A stretch of DNA of 45,782 nt from Gemmatimonadota bacterium. GTDB lineage: Bacteria; Gemmatimonadota; Gemmatimonadetes; Gemmatimonadales; Gemmatimonadaceae. The DNA lies in NCBI GenBank assembly GCA_003155795.1, contig PMEM01000021.1:90224-136005 (forward strand), in the 5' to 3' direction. The translations under genes were made by a program, and so were the position numbers. The notes beneath the pieces were generated by a model. The model did not search any database, had not been told where the DNA came from, and worked only from the letters and a program-made list of their open reading frames with translations. Shown here one piece after another: positions 31,160-40,366 of this stretch (position 1 is the first letter of the stretch; each line of letters opens with the position of its first letter).

Positions 31160-31638
31160 GCGTCATCATGGGCTCCCACTCGGATTGGGAGACCATGACC
31201 CACGCCGCCGCTACTCTCGAACAACTCGGCGTCCCGTTTGAGAAGCGCGTCGTCAGTGCACACCGGACGCCCGATCTACTGTTCGAGTATGCGTCGGGCG
31301 CCGCTGAGCGAGGCCTGGAGGTGATCATAGCGGGCGCCGGTGGTGCCGCTCACCTGCCGGGAATGTGCGCTTCCAAGACTGCGCTTCCGGTACTGGGTGT
31401 CCCGATAGAGTCCAAGGCGCTGCACGGGATCGACTCACTTCTCTCGATTGTTCAGATGCCGGCGGGAATTCCAGTTGCAACACTTGCGATTGGCCGGGCT
31501 GGCGCCGTGAACGCGGCACTGTTCGCAGCCGCGATAGTCGCCAACCGGCATCCGGAATTTCGTGACGCCGTGTTGCAGTTTCGCGCTGCACAGACGCAGA
31601 AAGTGCTGGATTCACCGGATCCGGACGGCGGTGTCTGA
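31135..31638 (+). CDS. purE: N5-carboxyaminoimidazole ribonucleotide mutase PurE
   Basis: 167 residues from GTG 31135, inside the end of rnhB, with GGTGG upstream. Family motifs: [83 protein letters not shown]. The GSxSDW motif and SAHRTP His point to the bacterial class I enzyme. It works with PurK in the sixth step of purine synthesis. The 25-base overlap with rnhB implies translational coupling. Confidence 0.95.
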   Translation: MQDSVPLVGVIMGSHSDWETMTHAAATLEQLGVPFEKRVVSAHRTPDLLFEYASGAAERGLEVIIAGAGGAAHLPGMCASKTALPVLGVPIESKALHGIDSLLSIVQMPAGIPVATLAIGRAGAVNAALFAAAIVANRHPEFRDAVLQFRAAQTQKVLDSPDPDGGV

Positions 31639-31723
31639 TGGCCTGGCTACTACGGAGGCTGCTCCGCTGGCTCGTAGGCTGGCTGATTCCATGACGCAGG
31701 ACTCTTCGGGCGGAGAGACTAGC

Positions 31724-32818
31724 ATGCGTGTGGGCATACTTGGTGCGGGGCAACTTGGCCAGATGCTCGCGCTTGCCGGAATACCACTTGGGATGCGATT
31801 CACTTTTTTCTCGCCCACTGCGAACGAATCAGCTGACGCTGTTGGCAATGTCATCGTCGGTGAATACGACGATTTCGACGCGTTGCGGAGATTTGCAGAG
31901 CTTGTCGATGTGGTTACCTACGAGTTTGAGAATGTCTCGTCCGAGGCCGTTTCGGAGATCGAAAAGATTCGTCCGGTCTGGCCTCCGCGAGCTGCGCTCT
32001 TTACGTCGCAGGATCGCGGCTCGGAAAAGGCGATGTTCACGCAGCTTGGCATTCCGGTCGCTCCGTATCGTCTCGTTGATTCCCTGCAGGATCTGGAAGA
32101 GGCAGTACGGGAGGTCGGCCTTCCGGGTATTCTCAAAACGCGGCGTCTGGGTTACGACGGCAAGGGTCAGGCGCGGGTCTACTCACGTTCGGACGCTGAG
32201 CCAGCATGGAATGCACTTCGGCCCGGGCCACTCATATACGAAGGTTTCGTGGACTTCGATCGTGAGTTGTCGGTGATCGCGGTGCGATCGGAGGGTGGCG
32301 CAACATTCTGCTATCCGGTGGCCGAGAATCATCACCGTGATGGAATCCTGCGAGTGACATACGCTCCAGCAAAGGCTCTTCCAGACTCAAAGCGGCTCCA
32401 GGCGGAGGGCTTTGCGCGGGCGCTGCTGGATGCGCTCGGTTATGTCGGCGTCTTCGCGATCGAGATGTTCGACACGGCCGCCGGACTCGTGGTCAACGAG
32501 ATGGCTCCGCGCGTTCATAACTCCGGTCACTGGACCATTGAAGGCGCCGAGACCAGTCAGTTTGAGAATCACGTTCGTGCAGTTTGCGGCCTGCCACTCG
32601 GTGATTGTGGCCCGGTTGGCCATTCGGTGATGTTCAATCTCATTGGTGAACATCCTGACATCAGTCGCGTACTCGCCGTACCGGACGCGCACCTGCACCT
32701 GTACGGCAAGACGGAGCGCGCGGGTCGCAAGCTCGGTCACGTGACGATAAGATCCCGTACGAGTGAAGATGCGCAACGTCATGAAGCGTCGCTTCGCGCG
32801 ATTCCACTGATCGGCTAG
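31724..32818 (+). CDS. purK: N5-carboxyaminoimidazole ribonucleotide synthase PurK
   Basis: 364 residues from ATG 31724, chosen because GGAGAG lies about seven bases upstream; ATG 31691 is a weaker option. The PreATP-grasp domain opens MRVGILGAGQLGQMLALAG; the ATP-grasp core has PGILKTRRLGYDGKGQARV, YEGFVDFDRELSVIAVRSEGG and EMAPRVHNSGHWTIEGAETSQFENHVRAVCGLPLG. The carboxy-terminal region is normal (YGKTERAGRKLGHVT). It makes N5-CAIR from AIR, bicarbonate and ATP, the substrate of PurE encoded 85 bases upstream. Confidence 0.96.
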   Translation: MRVGILGAGQLGQMLALAGIPLGMRFTFFSPTANESADAVGNVIVGEYDDFDALRRFAELVDVVTYEFENVSSEAVSEIEKIRPVWPPRAALFTSQDRGSEKAMFTQLGIPVAPYRLVDSLQDLEEAVREVGLPGILKTRRLGYDGKGQARVYSRSDAEPAWNALRPGPLIYEGFVDFDRELSVIAVRSEGGATFCYPVAENHHRDGILRVTYAPAKALPDSKRLQAEGFARALLDALGYVGVFAIEMFDTAAGLVVNEMAPRVHNSGHWTIEGAETSQFENHVRAVCGLPLGDCGPVGHSVMFNLIGEHPDISRVLAVPDAHLHLYGKTERAGRKLGHVTIRSRTSEDAQRHEASLRAIPLIG

Positions 32819-32828
32819 CTGGCGCGGC

Positions 32829-33479
32829 GTGATCAATTCCTCGACCGTCGCCTTCACGACGCTTGCGTTTACGTCGCTGCTGGCCATTGTGAATCCGTTG
32901 AGTGCCGTCCCGTTATACGTGACAGCAACGACGGATCTCAACAAGCGTCAACGTGCGTCAACACTTCGTATCGCAGTTGCAACGGGAATAATCGCGCTCG
33001 TGGCGTTCGGTTTGGCAGGAACCTACATACTGCGGTTCTTCGGGATTACGACCTACGCATTTCGAATTGCCGGTGGCCTGATCTTTCTCGGTATTGGCAG
33101 CGACATGCTCAAGGCGCGCAAGTCTCGCGACCGCACGAGTCGGGTGGAACAGGAAGCCGCAGAGCAGAAGTCTGACGTTGGAATAATCCCACTCGGCATT
33201 CCCACGCTTGCCGGACCGGGGTCGATCACTACGGTGATCACGCTCACCGCGCAGGCGGATAACCGCGTGCAGTTGATTGGACTATACGGAGCGATCATCG
33301 GCGTCATGGTGCTCTCCTGGATGGTGCTCGCCGTAGCCCCATTCATTGTGAAACGCGTTGGACGCACCGGAATGAACGTGATGACGCGGCTGATGGGCTT
33401 GTTGATCATGGTCATCGGGGTTCAGTTCATCATCGAAGGTGTCCGCACGGTCGCGTTGGACATTCTGCGGCAGGCTTGA
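32829..33479 (+). CDS. MarC-family integral membrane protein
   Basis: 216 residues, GTG start 10 bases after purK. Six hydrophobic segments with the MarC/UPF0056 signatures AFTSLLAIVNPLSAVPLYVTAT, YAFRIAGGLIFLGIGSDML and IPLGIPTLAGPGSITTVI. The family was once linked to multiple antibiotic resistance, but that role was not confirmed and its transport substrate is unknown. The stop overlaps the next start by one base (TGATG). Confidence 0.9.
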   Translation: MINSSTVAFTTLAFTSLLAIVNPLSAVPLYVTATTDLNKRQRASTLRIAVATGIIALVAFGLAGTYILRFFGITTYAFRIAGGLIFLGIGSDMLKARKSRDRTSRVEQEAAEQKSDVGIIPLGIPTLAGPGSITTVITLTAQADNRVQLIGLYGAIIGVMVLSWMVLAVAPFIVKRVGRTGMNVMTRLMGLLIMVIGVQFIIEGVRTVALDILRQA

Positions 33480-36400
33480 TGTCAGACGATTTCCTGGAGA
33501 GCGAAGAATCCAGCGGCCCCGTCTTCCTTGACCGAACGGGGCGACGCTGGCCGAGGGTGCGGCGAGTTGCAACGCTTATCGGCATCATTACCACACTGCT
33601 GCTGCTGTCGCTCGCCGCGATCGTTCTGCTTGCTCCACCAGTTCTGCCGGCGTTCAATCCCGCCTCCAGTTCGGTCACACCCAGGTTCGTCGGCAAACGC
33701 CAGAACCGCATGCGCCGTTCGAAACGGGGTGAGTTGTACGCCGCACTGCAAGTACAGCGCACCGCGAGATCCATCCGGGACGCCGCCGCGGCAATCGAGC
33801 GTCAGTTGTCTGGCGCGCCGAGCACGCGACAGATCCGCGCAGGCTTTTATGTATGGTGGGCGGATAACTCGCTCGCATCGTTCCGCCGCAACTATGATGA
33901 TCTCGACTGGATAATATCCGAATGGGGATATTTGTCGCCCGCTGGAGACAGCATCGATGTAAGCATGATCCAGAAGGACACCAGCTTCTTTGGTGTGTAT
34001 GACTCGATCCCGGCGCATCCGAAGGTCTTTCTGCTGATCAACAACATTGACCGGAAGACGCAACTCTTCAATTCGGCTGGCGTCACCGCGTTGCTCGCCA
34101 CGCCATCGATGCGTCAGAAGGTGCAGAGTCAGATTGTGTCGACGATTCTGCGATACAAGTTTGCGGGTGCGGCTATTGATTTCGAGAACGTGCCTGCCGC
34201 GTCAATGTCGCAGTTTGTCGAATTTCAGCGCGAGCTCGGCGCGATGCTGCACTCGCATGGGTTGCTGCTGACGCAGACCGTGTCGATCAATTCCGACCCG
34301 CGCGACCTGAAACGGTTTTCCGCTGTCAACGACTATCTCTTCCTCATGCTCTACGATGAGCACTATGGAAAGGGCGACCCGGGGCCTGTCGCGAGTCAGA
34401 AGTGGTATGTGGATCGTGCGCGAGAGATGCTGCGAAGCGTTCCGGCCAGCAAGGCGATCTTCGCGCTCGGCGCGTACGGTTACGACTGGAATGATGCTGG
34501 GCCTGCGAATTCTGGACAGACGTACACCTTCCAGGAAGTTCTGGCGAAAGGGCGCGATAACCCCGGAAGTTCGCGGATGGGGTTTGATCGCGAAGCGTTG
34601 AACCCGTACATGACCTGGACCGACCCCGATTCCACTGATCATCTGGTCTGGTATCTCGACGGCGCGAGCGCGTACAATCAGGTTCGCGTGGAGCGCTCCC
34701 TCGGCGCAGCGGGCTACGCAGTCTGGCGCCTGGGTGCAGAAGACCCGGCGCTGTGGAAAGCTGTTGCAGCTACGCGCGTCACCGATGCGGTCAGCGCGCT
34801 CGCCGAGATCCCGACGGGTTACGAGACCGAATTCATCGGCGACGGCGAGATACTTCAGATCGTCGCGTCGCCGAGAAGCGGTAACCGGATCGTAACTGCG
34901 GATACCGCGCGCGGAGTGATAACCGGAGAACGGATAGTCGCATACCCATCGCCGTACATCGTCCGCAAGTACGGTCAGTCGGAACATGAAGTCGCGCTCA
35001 CGTTCGACGATGGCCCGGATGGAACCTGGACTCCGCAGATCCTCGATACACTCAAGTCACGCAACGTAACGGGTACGTTCTTCGTGATCGGACGAAATGT
35101 CGAAGCGCATATCCCGCTCATGCGCCGAATAGTGCGTGAAGGGCATCTGTTCGGCAATCATACATTCACGCACCCGAATCTCGCGCTTACGTCAAACTTC
35201 GTTACACGCCTCGAGATAGACGCGAATCAGCGCTTGCTCGAAGCTGTGCTTAACAAGCGTTCATACTTCTTTCGCCCGCCGTATTTCGGAGACGCCGAGC
35301 CGACAACAAACGACGAACTCGTTCCGGTGGATGTGGCAAGCAAGCGCGGGTATGTGACGGTAGGTCTGCACATTGACGCGGAAGATTGGCAGCCGATCTC
35401 CGCTCATCAGATCGTGAAAAACGTGCTGGATCAGCGGTATTACGGTGGGACGCTTACTTCTGGCGGTCTGCGCTCCGGCGGCAACGTTGTATTGTTGCAC
35501 GACGGCGGCGGCAACCGGGCGCAGACAGTTGCTGCGCTCGGCCCAATCATAGATTCGATCAGGGCTCACGGCGATACGCTTGTACCGCTGTCGGAACTCG
35601 CTGGTATTTCCAAGGCCGACGCAATTCCAGGTCTTCCACCGCGGAGCGCGCTGACGCGCACGATTGAGCTCGCAACGTTTACGTTTGTAAGTGGATTGGA
35701 GTGGACGTTGTACTGGTTGTTCTTCATCGCGGTGGTAGTCGGCGCGATGCGGCTTGTCGTCATAATCATGCTCGCGCTGTACCAGCGGTATCACCGACGC
35801 AAACCAGAACCGCACTACACCCCGCCGGTCTCCATCATCGTCCCGGCTTACAATGAAGAGCGCGTCATCGGCGCAACGATTCGAAGCTTGCTCAATCAGT
35901 CATACGAGGGCGAACTTGATGTAGTGGTGGTGGATGATGGATCGCCAGATGCAACCTACGAAGTCGTGTCGCGGGAGTTCGGTGACGACCCTCGCGTCAC
36001 CGTTTTCAGGAAGGAGAACGGCGGAAAGGCAAGTGCACTCAACTTTGGAATTGCCCGCTCACGCGGGGAGATTGTCGTTTGCCTCGATGCTGACACGCAA
36101 TTTATTCCGTCCACGGTAGCTCGACTTGTTGCTCCTCTCAGTGATCCTGGTGTCGGGGCGGTCGCCGGCAACGCGAAGGTTGGCAATCGGCACAATCTCG
36201 TCACGCGCTGGCAGGCGCTTGAGTATGTCACAAGCCAGAACCTCGAGCGTCGTGCGTTCGCCGTGCTGAACGCGATCACGATTGTTCCCGGCGCGGTCGG
36301 TGCGTGGCGCAAGTCTTACGTTCAGGCGGTTGGTGGATTCAGCGGTGACACTCTCGCGGAAGATCAGGATTTGACGTGGGCGCTCGGGAAGGAGGGCGTG

Positions 36401-36994
36401 CGCGTGGTCTATGCTGACGATGCAATCGCGTACACAGAGGCACCTGACACGTTGAAGACGCTCATCCGCCAGCGCTTTCGCTGGTCATTTGGCACGCTGC
36501 AGTCGATCTGGAAGCACAGACACATAACCTTCCGGCCGAAGTACGGAGCGCTAGGCATGATCGCGATGCCGAATGTCTGGCTATTCCAGCTGTTCTACAC
36601 CGCGATATCGCCGCTTGCAGACATCCTTTTTGCATGGAGCCTGTTGTCCGTGCTGCTGGCGCGCTACCAACATGGCGATCGATACGCACTGAGCAATCTT
36701 GAGGACGTACTAAAGCTTTATCTGATCTTCCTCGTTGTGGACTGGCTCGCTGCGGTGGTTGCCTTCCTCATGGAGCCCGGAGAAGAAAAGGCACTCACCT
36801 GGCTTGTGATCATTCAACGCTTTGTGTTCCGGCAGACCATGTACTGGGTGGTCGTCAAGTCGATCGCGGCCGCGCTCCGTGGGCATGTGGTCGGGTGGGG
36901 AAAACTTGAGCGAAAAGGGATGAATTTGCTGCCGACGACGGCGCAAACACCCGTTCACGGGCCGGACTCTTCTCCCCCGGCGGCTCCGGCTTGA
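33479..36994 (+). CDS. GH18-like hydrolase / polysaccharide deacetylase / GT2 synthase triple fusion
   Basis: 1171 residues from ATG 33479. Order: cytosolic tail; membrane segment (about 30-53); GH18-like domain (about 115-440) with GAAIDFENVP (Asp234, Glu236) and LFLMLYDEHYG; NodB deacetylase (about 500-715) with TFDDGPDG (Asp510, Asp511), NHTFTHPN (His561, His565), FRPPYFGD and VVLLHDGGGNR; membrane region (about 735-768); processive GT2 synthase (from about 784) with VSIIVPAYNE, DDGS (Asp819), LDADT (870-872), AEDQDL (961-962) and QRFRW (998-1002); then C-terminal membrane segments. All catalytic motifs are intact. The layout joins in one chain the activities that PgaC (synthase) and PgaB (deacetylase-hydrolase) split between two proteins. 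Likely product: a partly deacetylated beta-GlcNAc-type exopolysaccharide. The sugar is inferred. Confidence 0.9.
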   Translation: MSDDFLESEESSGPVFLDRTGRRWPRVRRVATLIGIITTLLLLSLAAIVLLAPPVLPAFNPASSSVTPRFVGKRQNRMRRSKRGELYAALQVQRTARSIRDAAAAIERQLSGAPSTRQIRAGFYVWWADNSLASFRRNYDDLDWIISEWGYLSPAGDSIDVSMIQKDTSFFGVYDSIPAHPKVFLLINNIDRKTQLFNSAGVTALLATPSMRQKVQSQIVSTILRYKFAGAAIDFENVPAASMSQFVEFQRELGAMLHSHGLLLTQTVSINSDPRDLKRFSAVNDYLFLMLYDEHYGKGDPGPVASQKWYVDRAREMLRSVPASKAIFALGAYGYDWNDAGPANSGQTYTFQEVLAKGRDNPGSSRMGFDREALNPYMTWTDPDSTDHLVWYLDGASAYNQVRVERSLGAAGYAVWRLGAEDPALWKAVAATRVTDAVSALAEIPTGYETEFIGDGEILQIVASPRSGNRIVTADTARGVITGERIVAYPSPYIVRKYGQSEHEVALTFDDGPDGTWTPQILDTLKSRNVTGTFFVIGRNVEAHIPLMRRIVREGHLFGNHTFTHPNLALTSNFVTRLEIDANQRLLEAVLNKRSYFFRPPYFGDAEPTTNDELVPVDVASKRGYVTVGLHIDAEDWQPISAHQIVKNVLDQRYYGGTLTSGGLRSGGNVVLLHDGGGNRAQTVAALGPIIDSIRAHGDTLVPLSELAGISKADAIPGLPPRSALTRTIELATFTFVSGLEWTLYWLFFIAVVVGAMRLVVIIMLALYQRYHRRKPEPHYTPPVSIIVPAYNEERVIGATIRSLLNQSYEGELDVVVVDDGSPDATYEVVSREFGDDPRVTVFRKENGGKASALNFGIARSRGEIVVCLDADTQFIPSTVARLVAPLSDPGVGAVAGNAKVGNRHNLVTRWQALEYVTSQNLERRAFAVLNAITIVPGAVGAWRKSYVQAVGGFSGDTLAEDQDLTWALGKEGVRVVYADDAIAYTEAPDTLKTLIRQRFRWSFGTLQSIWKHRHITFRPKYGALGMIAMPNVWLFQLFYTAISPLADILFAWSLLSVLLARYQHGDRYALSNLEDVLKLYLIFLVVDWLAAVVAFLMEPGEEKALTWLVIIQRFVFRQTMYWVVVKSIAAALRGHVVGWGKLERKGMNLLPTTAQTPVHGPDSSPPAAPA

Positions 36995-37294
36995 TGCGAT
37001 CGGCTCCGCTCGGCTAGCTGGCATGCCGGAGGCGTGGCTAATGCGGTAGCATGGTGGCAATTCGACGCAAGTATGTGCGGCCGCAGAGGGTTACTCGGTG
37101 CCCAACACTTTGCTGTGAACAGAAACGTCACAATGTTTACGCTTTTGGACCGTCATGCGTAGATAGGATAGATGGGTAGCAACGAGAGCGGTTAACGCAA
37201 TCGTGGGGTATACGTCTCATCTTCCGGAAGACACGCAACCATTTTCGCGGATGCGCCGTCTAACTGGCAACCAGACAAACCTACCTGAACTACA
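36995..37294. other. 300-base intergenic region before the kinase gene
   Basis: No protein-coding or RNA gene seen. The first part is GC-rich, the middle (37110-37175) is AT-richer than its surroundings and may hold the kinase promoter, for example TTGGAC at 37145-37150 with an AT-rich ATAGAT at 37168-37173. The match is weak and I do not assign a promoter. Confidence 0.3.
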
Positions 37295-38701
37295 GTGACA
37301 TCATCCATCCGGGAAATCATGCGCGCAGAGCTGGGCGACGCGTATGTCATCGAGCGAGAGCTCGACGGTGGGATGAGTTGCGTTTTTGTAGCAGAGGATC
37401 GGGAACTCTCCCGGCGCGTGGTGATCAAGGTTCTCCATCCGCACCTTGCCGCATCGGTATCAATTGAACGGTTTCGCCGAGAGATTCTGACCGTGGCTGC
37501 GCTGCAGCATCCGCACATTGTCGGCGTTCTGCGCACGGGAACGGCGAGTGGGCTGCCGTACTTCATCATGCCATACGTCGACGGAGAATCGCTGGCCCAG
37601 CGGCTGGCTCAGGGAAGGCTTTCCGTCCGCGATACCGTTGCGATCCTGAAGGACGTCGCCCGGGCACTGGCATTTGCCCACGATCGTGGGGTGGTCCACC
37701 GCGATATCAAGCCAGGCAATATTCTGCTCGCCGGCGGATCCGCGATGGTCACGGATTTTGGTGTTGCAAAGGCGCTTTCCTCGGCGCGCCGCACGGGTCC
37801 TGACGATCCCGCGCTTGGTTTGACGACTGATGGAAGCTCGATCGGTACGCTCCTTTACATGGCGCCGGAGCAAGTTGCTGCGGACCCGGAAATCGACGGT
37901 CGGGCCGACATCTATGCGCTCGGTGCGACTGCGTACGAGATGCTCACCGGCGCCCCACCGTTCGCTGGGCTTCATGCACGCGCCATGCTCGCGGCCAGAA
38001 TGAGTTCGCTCCCGCCTGCCATCTCATCAGTCAGGAACGATGTACCGGCGGATCTGGACGACCTGATCATGTCCTGCCTTGCGGCCGATCCGGCGCATCG
38101 GCCCTCGACCGCTCAGGCGGTTGTTGAAGCGCTCGAACTGCCGGGCGTTGTGAGCGGCGAATTCGTCAGGATCCCGCGCAAGACGACGAGGCGCGGCTTT
38201 GCTGCTGTAAGTGCCGCCCTTGCTCTCATAGCGATTGTTGGTGCGGGTGTCGCCACCAGCAAAAGCCACCCCGAAGCGAGTCGCGCAATCAAGGCGGCCG
38301 CCATGGCTTCCCCGCTTGGTGAGATTGCTGTCGTTCCGTTCGTTGATCTTGGCTCTGACTCAGCCGATGCAAACGTTGCGATAGGCATTACCAATGCAGT
38401 CGCGGACAATCTTACGCGATCGGCAAATCTCAAAGTGATCTCGCCGACCGCATCCGCCGCGCTGGTGAGGGAGCTTCGATCAGGTACCGTCAAGCCAACG
38501 AAGTCCGCGCCGCAGCTACTACTTGAAGGCACCGTTCAACGGGAAGGCTCCAGGCTAAGAGTAACCGCGCGCCTCAGCAACGCATCGGACGGGGTCATGC
38601 GCTGGGCCGATGTGTACGATCGTGACGGACGCGATCTGTTCAAGGTTACGGACGACATCGCAGCGGCGATCGTTGCTTCCCTGAACCATCCTGCGACCTG
38701 A
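37295..38701 (+). CDS. Membrane-bound Ser/Thr protein kinase with TolB-like C-terminal domain
   Basis: 468 residues from GTG 37295; ATG 37319 with GGGA upstream is an alternative. Kinase domain (about 15-275): catalytic Lys45 in RRVVIKVLHPHL, VVHRDIKPGNILL (Asp137), TDFGVAKAL (Asp154), YMAPEQVAADPEIDGRADIYALGATAYEMLTG. The Gly-rich loop reads ELDGGMSCVF, one residue shorter than the common ELGxGGMSxVF and without its first Gly. A membrane segment (about 301-320) is followed by a domain (LGEIAVVPFVDLGSDSADANVAIGITNAVADNLTRSANLKVISP) resembling the TolB-N/FlgO-like modules found after kinases and adenylate cyclases; it should lie outside the cytoplasmic membrane. It ends 168 bases before an efflux operon. 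Target unknown. Confidence 0.9.
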   Translation: MTSSIREIMRAELGDAYVIERELDGGMSCVFVAEDRELSRRVVIKVLHPHLAASVSIERFRREILTVAALQHPHIVGVLRTGTASGLPYFIMPYVDGESLAQRLAQGRLSVRDTVAILKDVARALAFAHDRGVVHRDIKPGNILLAGGSAMVTDFGVAKALSSARRTGPDDPALGLTTDGSSIGTLLYMAPEQVAADPEIDGRADIYALGATAYEMLTGAPPFAGLHARAMLAARMSSLPPAISSVRNDVPADLDDLIMSCLAADPAHRPSTAQAVVEALELPGVVSGEFVRIPRKTTRRGFAAVSAALALIAIVGAGVATSKSHPEASRAIKAAAMASPLGEIAVVPFVDLGSDSADANVAIGITNAVADNLTRSANLKVISPTASAALVRELRSGTVKPTKSAPQLLLEGTVQREGSRLRVTARLSNASDGVMRWADVYDRDGRDLFKVTDDIAAAIVASLNHPAT

Positions 38702-38869
38702 GGCCAACGGTAGCTGAACGAACGTTTTGATCCCGCAATTGAAGGCGGAAAGGTCGTCCTGTCCATTCCTGCGACCCATTTTTTTATTGATGCTTTTTTT
38801 AGTGCTGTGATCAGGTTGTAGGAATCGGTGCTGGAGTGCAGCGCGAACGACTGCTCGAACGTACCGAGG

Positions 38870-40366
38870 ATGATGACTTTACCCGCAATATTTTGGCGCG
38901 CTCTCGTGGCGATTTCAACGGTCGCTGTCGGCGGCTGCTCTGTTGGGACTCCGACGGTCAACGGAGTAGCCGGGGCGCCCCCTTCTCCCGCGCGAAGCTG
39001 GACGCCCCCGAGCAGCGGTCTTGCCCCGGAGCCGCCTCAAGTCGCTGCTCCTATCCCAGCCGATCTGCTTGGGCGCGCCAACCAGCTATCCCTTGGCGAC
39101 GTAATTGACCTCGCCCTCAGGAACAATCCGGTTACGCGTGTGTCATGGGCGCAAGCTCGCGAGGCAGCAGCCACCTACGGCGCGACGCGTGGTTCATTCT
39201 TTCCATCGATTACCGGCAGCGCAGCGGTTTCGCGCACCAAATCCGTTTCGGTGAACGGTGGTGCGTCGATCGAGCGCACGCAAGTGAATCCAGCGCTTAC
39301 CCTGAACTATCTGCTCCTCGACTTTGGCGGCCGGAGCGGCACCATCGAGCAAGCGCGGCAGAATCTGTTCGCTGCAGATCTCACACACAATGCAACGCTG
39401 CAAAACGTTGTTCTGCAGGTTGAATCTGCGTATTTCACATACATGGCGAATTCCGCATTACTTGGTGCGGAGCGGTCTGCGATTGCGGAGGCGCGCGCGA
39501 ATCTCTCATCAGCCGAGCAGCGGGACAGCGTAGGTCTTGCAACAATCGCCGACGTGCTTCAGGCGCGTACTGCGTTGTCACAGGAACAGTTGAACTTCGA
39601 GTCCATTCAGGGAAGCCTGCAGACCGCGCGCGGGAATCTTGCGGCCGCAATGGGGATTCCGGCAAACGTCTCTTACGATCTCGGTCCACTCTCGAGTGCG
39701 GTCCCCGTGCGTGCGGTCTCAGTGACGGTCGACAGTCTCATCGCGGACGCGCTTGTCCGCCGACCGGATCTCGCAGCCGCACGCGCAGAGGCAGCCTCTG
39801 CGGCTGCGGAGATTCGAGTTGCAAAGTCTGCAATGCTTCCGGCGCTTACGTTCGGGGGTAACGCTGGTCGCACCTACGCCGATCCGACAAAATACGGCGG
39901 AGGCTCCTACGGCCTCTCGCTTGGCGTGTCGGTTCCCATCTTTAGCGGCTTCACGCAACAATACGATGTCGCAGCTGCCCGGGCACGGGCAGACGCCGCG
40001 ACTGCTCAGGCTGATGTGCTTCGCCAGCAGGTGACGACTCAGGTATTCACCTCGTACTATTCGCTCCAGACTTCGGGGCAGAGAGTCACCACGGCGGACG
40101 CACTTCTCGCAAGCGCCGAGCAATCCGAGCAGGTTGCTGCCGGACGCTATCGGGAAGGGGTGGGAAGCATCATCGATCTACTCACGGCGCAGTCCGCGCT
40201 CGCGAACGCGCGCGCTCAACAAGTTCAGTCACGCTGGCAGTGGTATACAGCGCTCGCACAGCTCGCCCACGATGCCGGTGTACTCGGTACGCGTGGTGAA
40301 ACTCCATTTCCATTCGTATCGCTCCCCGGCACGAATCCCTCGACACCGAACGTTCCGCATCCATGA
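38870..40366 (+). CDS. Outer-membrane efflux lipoprotein, TolC/OprM (NodT) family
   Basis: 498 residues from ATG 38870 (a second ATG follows at once; a GTG at 38828 would put extra residues before the signal peptide). The signal peptide ends in a lipobox (STVAVGGC). Two repeats of the outer-membrane-efflux domain are visible, e.g. LSLGDVIDLALRNNP and SLIADALVRRPDLAAARAEAASAAAEIRVAKSAMLPALTFGG, with long Ala/Gln-rich helices of the periplasmic tunnel. It forms the outer-membrane exit duct of an RND pump. First gene of a three-gene operon; its end overlaps the adaptor gene by four bases. Confidence 0.92.
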   Translation: MMTLPAIFWRALVAISTVAVGGCSVGTPTVNGVAGAPPSPARSWTPPSSGLAPEPPQVAAPIPADLLGRANQLSLGDVIDLALRNNPVTRVSWAQAREAAATYGATRGSFFPSITGSAAVSRTKSVSVNGGASIERTQVNPALTLNYLLLDFGGRSGTIEQARQNLFAADLTHNATLQNVVLQVESAYFTYMANSALLGAERSAIAEARANLSSAEQRDSVGLATIADVLQARTALSQEQLNFESIQGSLQTARGNLAAAMGIPANVSYDLGPLSSAVPVRAVSVTVDSLIADALVRRPDLAAARAEAASAAAEIRVAKSAMLPALTFGGNAGRTYADPTKYGGGSYGLSLGVSVPIFSGFTQQYDVAAARARADAATAQADVLRQQVTTQVFTSYYSLQTSGQRVTTADALLASAEQSEQVAAGRYREGVGSIIDLLTAQSALANARAQQVQSRWQWYTALAQLAHDAGVLGTRGETPFPFVSLPGTNPSTPNVPHP

